Source of the DNA: Acidobacteriota bacterium
GTDB lineage: Bacteria; Acidobacteriota; Vicinamibacteria; Vicinamibacterales; UBA2999
Assembly: GCA_021730945.1 (NCBI GenBank)
Contig: JAKFYH010000003.1
Location: forward strand, 62,001 to 126,000
DNA length: 64,000 nucleotides
Direction: 5' to 3'
A program made the position numbers and the translations under genes. Below the pieces are notes generated by a model, which was not told the origin of the DNA, searched no databases, and saw only the letters and a list, made by a program, of their open reading frames with translations. Shown piece by piece: positions 54,757 to 62,599 of this stretch (positions are counted from its first letter, which is position 1; each line of letters starts with the position of its first letter).

Positions 54757-55361
54757 TTCTTCTTCAAGACGAGGCGGGCGGTCGCCCAGATCCAGACGAG
54801 GCAAATCGTGGACGTCAGGATGACGTCACTCGGCCAGTGCGCGCCCAACGCGACCCGGGCCGCGCCGCCGAGCGCCAGCATGACCAGGCCGAAGACGAGG
54901 ATGCTGATCGACAGCGGCGTCTTTCGGACCCGTGCGGCGATCACCGCCAGCAAACCAAACGTCACCGAGAAGAAGGTGATGGTGGTCGACGGGAAACTGA
55001 AGCCGGATGGCGATCCCACGACCGCGATCAGTTCCCGTGAAGGCCGGGCCCGGCCGAACCACGCCTTGGTCGATTCGGCCCCCCACTGTTCAAGCGCGAT
55101 CCACGCGGCGGCCAGCACCAGCCCGCGCCATCCGGCCAGCACGAACGCCAGGATCGCGGTCAGGCCCATGACGTAATAACTGTTCGGCGCCGGCGCCAGG
55201 CGACTGACCGGCGTGGCCCACCATCCGGGGTCCGGAGCCGCCGACTGCAGCGCCAGTGCGCCGGCGACGTCGCCGGCAAAGTAGGGTTCCAGGGCGACCG
55301 CCGCGCCGATCAGCACCGAAACCACGGCCGCGAGAGCAAAGGGTAGGAGGCGGGTTCGCAT
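54753..55361 (-). CDS. PAP2-family phosphatase-like membrane protein
   Basis: Six-helix membrane protein of 202 aa related to type-2 phosphatidic acid phosphatases. Motif 1 is KAWFGRARP. Motif 3 is ARVALGAHWPSD with His and Asp kept but Ser changed to Ala. Motif 2, normally PSGH, reads SFPSTT, so the catalytic His is absent. It may be inactive or mechanistically different. It is transcribed divergently from the gene at 55402 through a shared palindromic promoter and overlaps the HupE-like gene by 4 nt. Confidence 0.78.
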   Translation of the reverse strand: MRTRLLPFALAAVVSVLIGAAVALEPYFAGDVAGALALQSAAPDPGWWATPVSRLAPAPNSYYVMGLTAILAFVLAGWRGLVLAAAWIALEQWGAESTKAWFGRARPSRELIAVVGSPSGFSFPSTTITFFSVTFGLLAVIAARVRKTPLSISILVFGLVMLALGGAARVALGAHWPSDVILTSTICLVWIWATARLVLKKK

Positions 55362-55369
55362 CGGAAGTT

Positions 55370-55395
55370 CACTCTAGCGCAAACGCGGTAGAGTG
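55370..55395. promoter_or_regulatory. Palindromic divergent promoter
   Basis: CACTCTA (55370-55376) and TAGAGTG (55389-55395) form a perfect inverted repeat. Each arm supplies a TAGAGT -10 box for one of the divergent genes: + strand 55389-55394, 7 nt before ATG 55402; - strand 55376-55371, 9 nt before ATG 55361. ACGACA on the - strand (55399-55394) is a fair -35. Both mRNAs would be leaderless. Confidence 0.5.
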
Positions 55396-55401
55396 TCGTT
55401 T

Positions 55402-55959
55402 ATGAAGCGCTGGTCGTTCCTCCCGCTTTTTACCCTGTCCCCGTGGTGGTGGTTGCCGATCGCCTCGCTACTGGTCGGGGTTGACTACCTCACCGGACCG
55501 TTCTTCCAGTTTCCCTCGGTCTACATCCTGCTCGTGGTCGTCGCGGCCTGGACCTCGGGACTCACAACCGCCCTGGCTCTGTCGGTGGTCATGCCGGTCA
55601 GCCGGGTGGTCTTGATGCTGACGCTCTGGAATGAGCCGTGGGATTCCACGGTCTTCATCGCGACCGCGGCGACCCGATTCGTGGTGTTTTCGGTGATGGC
55701 GCTGGTGGCCGCCCGCCTGGCCGATCACGAACGTGCCATGGAACACGAAGTCGAAGTGCTGACTTCGTTGCTGCCGGTCTGCACCTACTGCCGCAAGATC
55801 CGGCGCGCCGACGACCGCTGGACCTCGCTTGAGGCATATGCCCAGGAAGCGACGCACGAGTTTTCCACCGGCTTATGCCCGGAATGCTCGTCGTCACATT
55901 TGCCGGAATACGCCCCGGTCACCGAAGAGCAAACGGGCGGTCCGCGTAGAGTGCTTTGA
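55402..55959 (+). CDS. Membrane protein with C-terminal zinc-ribbon-like domain
   Basis: Protein of 185 aa with three or four membrane helices (about 5-115). It ends in LLPVCTYCRKIRRADDRWT followed by CPEC, a four-Cys zinc-ribbon-like module. Very similar tails (CxxCKKIRD...CPEC) are usually found at the ends of sensor histidine kinases and response regulators, but here no kinase domain precedes it. The start at ATG 55402 is used because a TAGAGT box lies 7 nt upstream; GTG 55393 is less likely. Its 3' end overlaps the convergent gene by 41 nt. Confidence 0.75.
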   Translation: MKRWSFLPLFTLSPWWWLPIASLLVGVDYLTGPFFQFPSVYILLVVVAAWTSGLTTALALSVVMPVSRVVLMLTLWNEPWDSTVFIATAATRFVVFSVMALVAARLADHERAMEHEVEVLTSLLPVCTYCRKIRRADDRWTSLEAYAQEATHEFSTGLCPECSSSHLPEYAPVTEEQTGGPRRVL

Positions 55960-57166
55960 TCGCGCCGGCGCCACCATCGCCGATCGTGCGGCGCACCGCC
56001 GCCCGCCCGCCTGAATACGCCAGCACTCGCGCCCGAAACCGTTCAGCGAACGCCAGCAGCGCGTCCGGGTCCAGGGTCAAGGCCTCGTCGCGCAGGCGAT
56101 TGGCCGCCGCCACTTGCGTGTTCCGGCCGTCCAGGTAGTCGCCGATGATGCCGGTGGCGGTTGGTTCGAGCGACGCGATCAAGTCCTCGATGCGCGCCAG
56201 CCGATCGGCTTCCGCCGACGGCAGGCCGGCCAGCGGGAAGAGCACGTCACGATACAGAGCAACGCGCGCCGCCAACGGGAAGGCCAGGTCGGCCGCCACC
56301 TCCGCCGCGCCCTCGTTGACCAGCAGGTGACGGCCGAACATCGGCACCAGGTTGAACTCCTGCCACCCTCGCCGCTTCACCAACTCGTCGTCGATCGCCA
56401 TGAACTGCCAGTGATGGCCGGGGTAGCCTTCGTGGCAGGCCAGGCGCAGCGCCCTCGTCACGTCCATGGCTGCACGTCGGTTGACGGTAATGCGGGTGCG
56501 ATGGCCGCCCAGGTACTCGGCAAAGCCGTCCCATGCCGACTCGTTCGCGAAGACCAGTTCGATCGATTCGTCGGCCGGCAGACCAAGGGCGTCACGCGCC
56601 ACACCCCGGCACGCCTCAAGTGCCGCTTGCATCAGGTCATCGGCTTTCGCGGCAGGCACCGCCAGCCGCTGCCGGTACTCGGCATAGCGAAGTGCCAGCG
56701 GTTGCCCGCCCGGCAGTGCCGCGGACAAGGCCTCGCGGCTCGCCGCCGCCGCAGCCTGGTCGGGCATCGTGACCTCGAACCCGAAACTGGAGCGGGCCTC
56801 GCTCCCGAACGTGCCCGAGGCTCCCAGCAGGCGTCGCGCGGCCCACTCAAGAGCGGCCAACTGACCGGACAGGTAGGCGCGGCGATCGTCGGCCGCCGGC
56901 TCGGTGTTGTCGGCCAGCGCCTGTTGCAGCGCCGCAATGCGCTCGAGCAGCGGCGCCACCGGCTGACGGGGGCCTGGCCGCCACGCCGGTGTGCCCCGCC
57001 ATTGTTCAACCAGGGTGGGATCGTGCTGCGCCAGTTGCAGCGCAACCCGGACGTACTGTTCCGCCAGATCATCAAGCGACGGGACGGCCGGCGAGGCGCA
57101 GCCGAAGGCGGCCACCAGCAGCCATGGATGCAGCCATCGCATCTGTCGCATCCCGACCCGTGTCAT
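55919..57166 (-). CDS. DUF885-like lipoprotein, putative peptidase
   Basis: Secreted lipoprotein of 415 aa with signal peptide LHPWLLVAAFGC (lipobox Cys about 23). The centre carries ACHEGYPGHHWQFM, matching the HExxPGHH-type motif of DUF885 proteins, a putative metallopeptidase family, with downstream NEGAAEVAADLAF as possible third ligand region. The start codon is uncertain between 57166, 57151 and 57142. The last 41 nt are antisense to the end of the convergent membrane-protein gene. Confidence 0.75.
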   Translation of the reverse strand: MTRVGMRQMRWLHPWLLVAAFGCASPAVPSLDDLAEQYVRVALQLAQHDPTLVEQWRGTPAWRPGPRQPVAPLLERIAALQQALADNTEPAADDRRAYLSGQLAALEWAARRLLGASGTFGSEARSSFGFEVTMPDQAAAAASREALSAALPGGQPLALRYAEYRQRLAVPAAKADDLMQAALEACRGVARDALGLPADESIELVFANESAWDGFAEYLGGHRTRITVNRRAAMDVTRALRLACHEGYPGHHWQFMAIDDELVKRRGWQEFNLVPMFGRHLLVNEGAAEVAADLAFPLAARVALYRDVLFPLAGLPSAEADRLARIEDLIASLEPTATGIIGDYLDGRNTQVAAANRLRDEALTLDPDALLAFAERFRARVLAYSGGRAAVRRTIGDGGAGAIKALYADRPFALR

Positions 57167-57263
57167 TTGTTGTCCATGGCAGTTGACTTCCGGCCACCGG
57201 TGAGGCTGAATGCTTCATCTCATCACAAAGCGGCGCCCGCAGGTGGCGCCAGCAGGAGGATCC

Positions 57264-58952
57264 ATGCGTCGGGCCGTCATTTCTCTTTTCGCCGTACTTG
57301 CTGTCGGCGCTTGCAACCAGGCGGCGCCGCCGGCGGCCGCTCCCGCACCGGCCGCCAAGAAGCTCGGCATTCGCCCGGCCGGCGACACCGAGATTCAGCC
57401 CGACCTGAGCCAGTTGCCGCCCGACGTGCAGCAGGTCTTTGCACACATCGACGAGAACATCGACACCCACGTCGAGAACCTGCAGAAGTGGATTCGGCAG
57501 CCGAGCATTTCCAACTCGGGCGAGGGCATTCCTGAGTCCGCGGAAATGGTGAAGGGCTTCTTCGACGAACTGGGCTGCCAGCAGACCCAGGTCTTCGATG
57601 TCGGCGTCACCGAATACGGCTCGCCCGGCAATCCCGTCGTCTATGCCAAGTGCGACGAGGGCGCCGAGAAGACGGTTCTGATCTATTGGATGTACGACAC
57701 CATGCCGATCACGCAGCCCGATGCGTGGACCTCGCCGCCGTTCGAAGCGCGACTGGTCGAGCAGGCGCCTTACAAGAAAGTGCTGATTGGCCGTGGCGCC
57801 ACCAATTCCAAGGGCCCGCAGATGTCGCAGTTGAACGCCCTGCGCGCCATCAAGGCCGTGCACGGCAAGCTGCCGGTAAACGTAATCTTTGTCGCCGAAG
57901 GCGACGAGGAACGCATGGACATCGGCCTCCGCAAGTTCGTAAAGGACCATCCCGAGCTGCTGGCCGGCGCCGATGCCATGTTGCTCTTTGGCGGCCAGTC
58001 GCCGAGCGGCGGTGGCGGCTACGGCGGCGGTTCCGAGGGCTGTGTCTACGTCGAACTGACCACCAGCGGCACGGCCTGGGGCCGCGGGCCCACCGGTTCC
58101 GACATTCACGGTTCCAACAAGCGCAGTGTCGACAGCCCGGCCTGGCGCCACATCAAGATGCTGGCGTCCCTGGTGTCAGACGATGGCAATACGCCGCTGA
58201 TCGAAGGCTTCTACGAAGGCATGCAGCCGATCGAGAAGTTCCAGGAAGCTGAACTGCGCACCGCCGCCGAGCGCACCGACCTCAAGGTGGCGGCCGAAAA
58301 CATCGGCGTTGCCCGCTTCACCTCGGACGACCCGTTCACCATGCTCAAGAGCCAGCGCTACGGCACCTCCTTCAATCTCGACGGCATCTGGGGCGGCAAC
58401 ATGTATGCGGGCGGCGCCGGCGCCATCCTGCCGAACAAGGTCACCTCGAAGCACAACTTCCGCTACGTGCCGAACATGACCGGTCCGGGCATCGTCAAGA
58501 AGCTGCGGGCGCAGCTCGACAAGAACGGCTACAAGGATGTCGACGTCAAGATGATCGGCGACGTGCCATGGGCCAAGATGAGCGCCGACTCCGAAATCGG
58601 CCGCGCCATGAAGCGTGCCTACGAAGTGATGAACATCCCGCACGGCGAGCCGCGGGCCGAATGGTCGATCGGCGGCGGCGGCGCGGCGGCCGGCGGCTAC
58701 TGGCCCGCCTACATGTTCGGCAACGGCGAGGTTGGCGAGAAGATCTCCAACTTCAAGGGCGTGCCGATCGTCGGCGGCGGCGCCGGCCATGGCGGCCGCG
58801 CCCACGCGGCCAACGAGTACTACGTCATTGAAGGCGCCGGCAAGGTCTACGGCATGGCCGGGGCCGAGAAGGCGGTGGCGGCGCTGATGTACGCCTACGC
58901 CGGCAAGATTCCACCCGCTCCCGCCAAGCCAGTGCCGGCCAAGACCAACTGA
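57264..58952 (+). CDS. M20-like metallohydrolase lipoprotein with altered metal ligands
   Basis: Lipoprotein of 562 aa; AGGAGG lies upstream of ATG 57264 and the lipobox is AVGAC (Cys 17). The fold follows M20 dipeptidases: TVLIYWMYDTMP, GRGATNSKGP, FVAEGDEE and a lid domain, ending near HGGRAHAANEYY. In active M20 enzymes the first motif is GHxD and the second has bridging Asp; here they are WMYD (Met 143) and Asn 181. Catalysis may be changed or lost. The stop shares a base with the ABC ATPase start (TGATG), so the two are coupled. Confidence 0.8.
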   Translation: MRRAVISLFAVLAVGACNQAAPPAAAPAPAAKKLGIRPAGDTEIQPDLSQLPPDVQQVFAHIDENIDTHVENLQKWIRQPSISNSGEGIPESAEMVKGFFDELGCQQTQVFDVGVTEYGSPGNPVVYAKCDEGAEKTVLIYWMYDTMPITQPDAWTSPPFEARLVEQAPYKKVLIGRGATNSKGPQMSQLNALRAIKAVHGKLPVNVIFVAEGDEERMDIGLRKFVKDHPELLAGADAMLLFGGQSPSGGGGYGGGSEGCVYVELTTSGTAWGRGPTGSDIHGSNKRSVDSPAWRHIKMLASLVSDDGNTPLIEGFYEGMQPIEKFQEAELRTAAERTDLKVAAENIGVARFTSDDPFTMLKSQRYGTSFNLDGIWGGNMYAGGAGAILPNKVTSKHNFRYVPNMTGPGIVKKLRAQLDKNGYKDVDVKMIGDVPWAKMSADSEIGRAMKRAYEVMNIPHGEPRAEWSIGGGGAAAGGYWPAYMFGNGEVGEKISNFKGVPIVGGGAGHGGRAHAANEYYVIEGAGKVYGMAGAEKAVAALMYAYAGKIPPAPAKPVPAKTN

Positions 58953-59686
58953 TGATCGCCGTTCACGACCTGGCCAAGCAGTATCACGTTGGCGACCACG
59001 TGGTGCACGCCCTGAAGGGCGTCACCATGGCGGTCGCCGCCGCCGAGTTCGTGACCATTGTCGGACCGTCGGGATCGGGCAAATCCACCTTCATGCACAT
59101 CCTGGGATGTCTCGATCGGCCGACCACCGGGCGCTACGTGCTGAACGGCCGCGACGTCTCGACGCTGCCGCCCGATGAATTGGCGCGCGTGCGCAACGAG
59201 ACCATCGGCTTCGTGTTCCAGGGCTTCAATCTGCTGGCCCGCACGTCGGCGCTCGAGAATGTGGAACTGCCGCTGTTGTATACGCGGCAGGGCGTGGTGA
59301 AAGCGGCGGAGCGCCGTGACCGCGCCATGCAGGCGCTCGAGGCGGTGGGGCTGACCGACCGCGCCGAGCACCATCCCAATCAGTTGTCGGGCGGCCAGCA
59401 ACAACGCGTGGCGATTGCCCGCGCGCTGGTCACCCAGCCCTCGTTGCTGCTGGCCGATGAACCGACCGGTAACCTCGATAGCACCACCAGCCACGAGGTC
59501 ATGGAAATCTTCGCGCGTCTGGCCAGCGATCGCGGTATCACCATCGTGGTGATCACCCACGAACGCGACATCGCCGCCTATGGCTCACGGACGGTCGACT
59601 TCAAGGACGGCCTGGTGGTGACTGACCGGACCAACGACGCCCTGCGATCGTCTGCGTTATCTGTGTCATCTGTGGCCCTGGATTAA
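58952..59686 (+). CDS. ABC transporter ATPase (MacB/LolD type)
   Basis: ATPase of 244 aa with Walker A GPSGSGKST, Q-loop FVFQGFNLLARTS, signature LSGGQQQRVAIARAL, Walker B LLLADEPTGNLD and switch His in ITHERD. It should power the two MacB-like permeases that follow. The last about nine residues (SALSVSSVA) are encoded by an interspersed 25-bp motif (59651-59675), so the normal C-terminus may have been extended. It is coupled to the upstream lipoprotein gene. Confidence 0.92.
   Translation: MIAVHDLAKQYHVGDHVVHALKGVTMAVAAAEFVTIVGPSGSGKSTFMHILGCLDRPTTGRYVLNGRDVSTLPPDELARVRNETIGFVFQGFNLLARTSALENVELPLLYTRQGVVKAAERRDRAMQALEAVGLTDRAEHHPNQLSGGQQQRVAIARALVTQPSLLLADEPTGNLDSTTSHEVMEIFARLASDRGITIVVITHERDIAAYGSRTVDFKDGLVVTDRTNDALRSSALSVSSVALD
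59651..59675. repeat. Copy of a 25-bp interspersed motif inside a gene end
   Basis: Begins TCTGCGTTATCTGTGTCATC and ends TGTGG. Its reverse complement matches 48712-48736 at 19 of 25 positions. It forms the 3' coding end of the ABC ATPase gene. Confidence 0.5.
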
Positions 59687-59688
59687 CC

Positions 59689-61224
59689 GTGCGCAAATTC
59701 CTGCGTCATCCGGTCGTCGACACCGCCGTCAAGGCTCTCAGTCGCAATCGCCTGCAAACGGTGTTGACCATGCTTGGCATTGCCGTCGGCGTGGCCACGG
59801 TGTTGGCGATGATGGCGGTGGGCGCCGGGGCGCAGCGGTCGATCGAGCAGCAGGTCCGGGCGGCTGGGTTGAACCAGATCACCATTCGCGCCGGCAATTG
59901 GCGGCCCAAGATCACCGACAGCGACGAGGCGGTAGCGCACCAGGGCGATGCCCGCGAGTCGCTGCGTCATCCGCTCGACCGATTCACCGGCGACGTCGTG
60001 CCGATCGCGTTTCATCCCGAAGACGACCCCATGGAGAAGCACGATCACCCGACCGCGCGGCAGCGGCTCGGCGACCTCGAAGCCGGCCTGGGCTCGGCCG
60101 CGACCATGACCTTCGGTGATGCCGAGGCGCTGCGGCGCTTGCCGGGTGTGCAGTATGTGGCCGGCGGCATTCACGAGAACGTGCGCGTGCATCTGGATGG
60201 CGCTTCGCACAGCCCTGGCCGAGGCCCTTCGACAAGCGCTGGGCCAGGCAAGCGCTGGTTCACGCGCATGCATGGCACTGACGTCATGATGCCGTCGATC
60301 AAGCGCGCCTGGACGTTCGCCGGCGGACGCTTCTTCAGCGAGCGCGAGCAGGAACGGGCCGCGCAGGTCATCGTCCTGGGCCAGGTGGTGGCCGACAAGC
60401 TGTTTGGCCCCGGTGTCACGCCGGTGGGCCGGCAGGTGACGCTGTGGGCCCAGCCGTTCGAGGTGGTCGGCGTGGTAACCAGTGCCACCTGGGTAGTGCA
60501 GCCCACCCCCGGCGACGATCAGTTTGACGCCGTCTACATGCCTTACACCACGACCCAGCGGCTGTTGAACCTGTCGAAGCTGAACGACATCACCGTGACC
60601 GCCGAGTCGTCCGGTGACATCTCGCGTCTTTCGCGTGAGATCACCAAGCTGTTGCGAGTCCGGCACGGCATCGGCGACAACGATCCGGACGATTTCACCC
60701 TGATCACCCAGGCCACCAAGGCACTGACCACCGGCGGCCTGCCGCCGAGTGTGGCCCGCGCCGTCGCCTCGAATGTGGCCGAGCTTGAGAAGGTCACGCT
60801 GGAACAACTGGCACTGACCATGGAGCGGGCGAGCCGGACCATGACGTGGCTGCTCGCCGCGGTGGCGGCGGTGTCGCTGCTCGTGGGCGGCATCGGCATC
60901 ATGAACATCACGTTGCTGTCGGTGACCGAGCGGACGCGCGAGATCGGCCTGCGCATGGCGGTGGGCGCGCGCAGCCGCGACGTCATGCGGCAATTCCTGT
61001 TCGAGGCCGTCGTGATCAGCGCCGCCGGCGGCCTGGCCGGCATCGTCGTGGGCGTGATCGCCTCCGTGGGCATTGCCCGGGCGCTGCAGTGGGCGACGGT
61101 GGTGTCGCCGTGGTCGGTGGCGCTGGCCTTCGGCATCGCCACCGGTGTTGGCGTGTTCTTCGGCTGGTATCCTGCCCGTCGCGCCTCGAAACTGGATCCG
61201 ATCGTCGCCCTGCGGCGCGACTGA
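59689..61224 (+). CDS. MacB-type ABC transporter permease
   Basis: Permease of 511 aa with one N-terminal helix (about 18-42), a MacB periplasmic core domain (45-370) and three C-terminal helices (about 383-495). RTREIGLRMAVGARSRDVM is the FtsX-family cytoplasmic motif. GTG 59689 starts 2 nt after the ATPase stop. A palindromic stretch at 60214-60258 is read as SPGRGPSTSAGPGKR and looks like an in-frame insertion. Together with 61262 it would form a heterodimeric permease; the substrate is unknown. Confidence 0.88.
   Translation: MRKFLRHPVVDTAVKALSRNRLQTVLTMLGIAVGVATVLAMMAVGAGAQRSIEQQVRAAGLNQITIRAGNWRPKITDSDEAVAHQGDARESLRHPLDRFTGDVVPIAFHPEDDPMEKHDHPTARQRLGDLEAGLGSAATMTFGDAEALRRLPGVQYVAGGIHENVRVHLDGASHSPGRGPSTSAGPGKRWFTRMHGTDVMMPSIKRAWTFAGGRFFSEREQERAAQVIVLGQVVADKLFGPGVTPVGRQVTLWAQPFEVVGVVTSATWVVQPTPGDDQFDAVYMPYTTTQRLLNLSKLNDITVTAESSGDISRLSREITKLLRVRHGIGDNDPDDFTLITQATKALTTGGLPPSVARAVASNVAELEKVTLEQLALTMERASRTMTWLLAAVAAVSLLVGGIGIMNITLLSVTERTREIGLRMAVGARSRDVMRQFLFEAVVISAAGGLAGIVVGVIASVGIARALQWATVVSPWSVALAFGIATGVGVFFGWYPARRASKLDPIVALRRD
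60214..60258. repeat. Palindromic stretch inside permease gene
   Basis: CCTGGCC (60214-60220) pairs with GGCCAGG (60242-60248), with an overlapping alternative stem GGCCC/GGGCC at 60223-60245. A 9-bp direct repeat AAGCGCTGG occurs at 60234-60242 and 60250-60258. It is in frame and resembles short interspersed palindromes containing CCTTCGACAAGC. Confidence 0.5.
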
Positions 61225-61261
61225 AGCACCCCAGCACCCCAGCACTTGAGCACTTGAGCAC
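61225..61261. repeat. Tandem octamer array filling an intergenic gap
   Basis: AGCACCCC twice, AGCACTTG twice, then AGCAC fill the 37 nt between the two permease genes. The ATG at 61262 follows directly, so the second permease has no Shine-Dalgarno site. Related to the arrays at 43322, 51867 and 63344. Confidence 0.9.
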
Positions 61262-62599
61262 ATGATTCCCTTCCTGATCGTCAGCGCGCAGATTGCCGTG
61301 CGGGCCCTTGGCCGCAATCGCCTGCGCACGGCCCTCACCATGCTCGGCGTGGTGATCGGCGTGGCGGCGGTGATTGCCATGGTGGCGCTCGGCACCGGGG
61401 CGCGCGGCTCGGTCGAGACCTCGCTCAAGTCGGCCGGCACCAACATCATCCAGGTCAGCGCCGGTAACTTCACCCGTGGCGGCGAGAGCATGAACATCGC
61501 CAGCGGGTTGGGCGCGGCCACGACGCTCACCCAAGACGATGCCGCGGCAATTCGCGGGATTGCCGGCGTGCAGACCGTGGCTGGCGGCGTGCGCAACCGG
61601 GCGTTCGCCAAGTCGGCGCACCGCCAGTACTTCACGCAGATTCGCGGCGTCGAGCCGGCGCTGGCCGACATTCATGGCTGGGAGTGGCTGGGCGGCCGTT
61701 TCGAGGGCGGCGCCAACCAGGCGGTGATGGGGCGGGCCGCGAGCCGCGAGTTGTTTGGTGAGGGTTTCGATCCGGTTGGCGATCGCGTCACGATTGGCGA
61801 CCGCGAGTTCGAGGTGTCGGGGTACTTCCGCACCAACGACACCGACATGGACGAGACAGTGTTTGTGCCGCTGGCGGCCGGCCAGGCGATGGTGAAGATC
61901 GGCCACTTGCACACCATCACCGTCGCGGTAGAGCAGGCGGGTGAGGCCAGCCGGGTGGCCGCGGAGATCACCGACTTACTCCGCGAGCGTCACCGGCGTG
62001 GCCGGCAGGCGGCGACCGTGACCGGGCTCGGCGGCAACCAGTTGCCGGGCGGCGGCGCCAGCGCCGACGATTTCACGGTCAAGACACAGGCGGCGGCCAA
62101 CGTTACCAAGGGTCTCTACACCTCGGTGGCGGCGTTTGCCCTGGCCAACATGCCCAAGTTGGACGAGGTGACGCTGCAGGAGATGTCGAGCACGCTTAGT
62201 CGGGCCGGGTCGACCATGACGGCGCTGCTCGGCAGCATTGCCGCGATTTCCTTGATCGTTGGCGGCATCGGCATCATGAACATCATGCTGGTGTCGGTGA
62301 CCGAGCGCACCAAGGAGATCGGCATCCGCCTGGCGGTGGGGGCCCGTCGGCGCGACGTGATGGTGCAGTTCCTGGTCGAAGCCATGGTGATGAGCTTGAT
62401 CGGCGGTGTGATTGGCGTCGGTCTTGGCCTGGCCACCTCGCGCGGCCTGACCGCGGTGCTTGACTGGCCGACCGAAGTGTCGCCGGTCACGGTGGCGGCC
62501 GCCTTTGGCATTGCCGCGCTGGTCGGGATTGTCTTTGGCTATTACCCGGCCCGCCGCGCGTCCCGCCTCGATCCGATCGAGTCCTTGCGCTATGAGTAA
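61262..62599 (+). CDS. MacB-type ABC transporter permease
   Basis: Second permease of the operon, 445 aa, with the same layout as its neighbour: N-terminal helix, MacB core (about 45-315) and three C-terminal helices. It carries GGIGIMNIMLVSVTERTKEI and RLAVGARRRDVMVQFLVEA. The two permeases are paralogues but differ in length because of the N-terminal periplasmic core. The ATG at 61262 abuts an octamer array and lacks a ribosome site. It overlaps the next gene by 8 nt. Confidence 0.88.
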   Translation: MIPFLIVSAQIAVRALGRNRLRTALTMLGVVIGVAAVIAMVALGTGARGSVETSLKSAGTNIIQVSAGNFTRGGESMNIASGLGAATTLTQDDAAAIRGIAGVQTVAGGVRNRAFAKSAHRQYFTQIRGVEPALADIHGWEWLGGRFEGGANQAVMGRAASRELFGEGFDPVGDRVTIGDREFEVSGYFRTNDTDMDETVFVPLAAGQAMVKIGHLHTITVAVEQAGEASRVAAEITDLLRERHRRGRQAATVTGLGGNQLPGGGASADDFTVKTQAAANVTKGLYTSVAAFALANMPKLDEVTLQEMSSTLSRAGSTMTALLGSIAAISLIVGGIGIMNIMLVSVTERTKEIGIRLAVGARRRDVMVQFLVEAMVMSLIGGVIGVGLGLATSRGLTAVLDWPTEVSPVTVAAAFGIAALVGIVFGYYPARRASRLDPIESLRYE

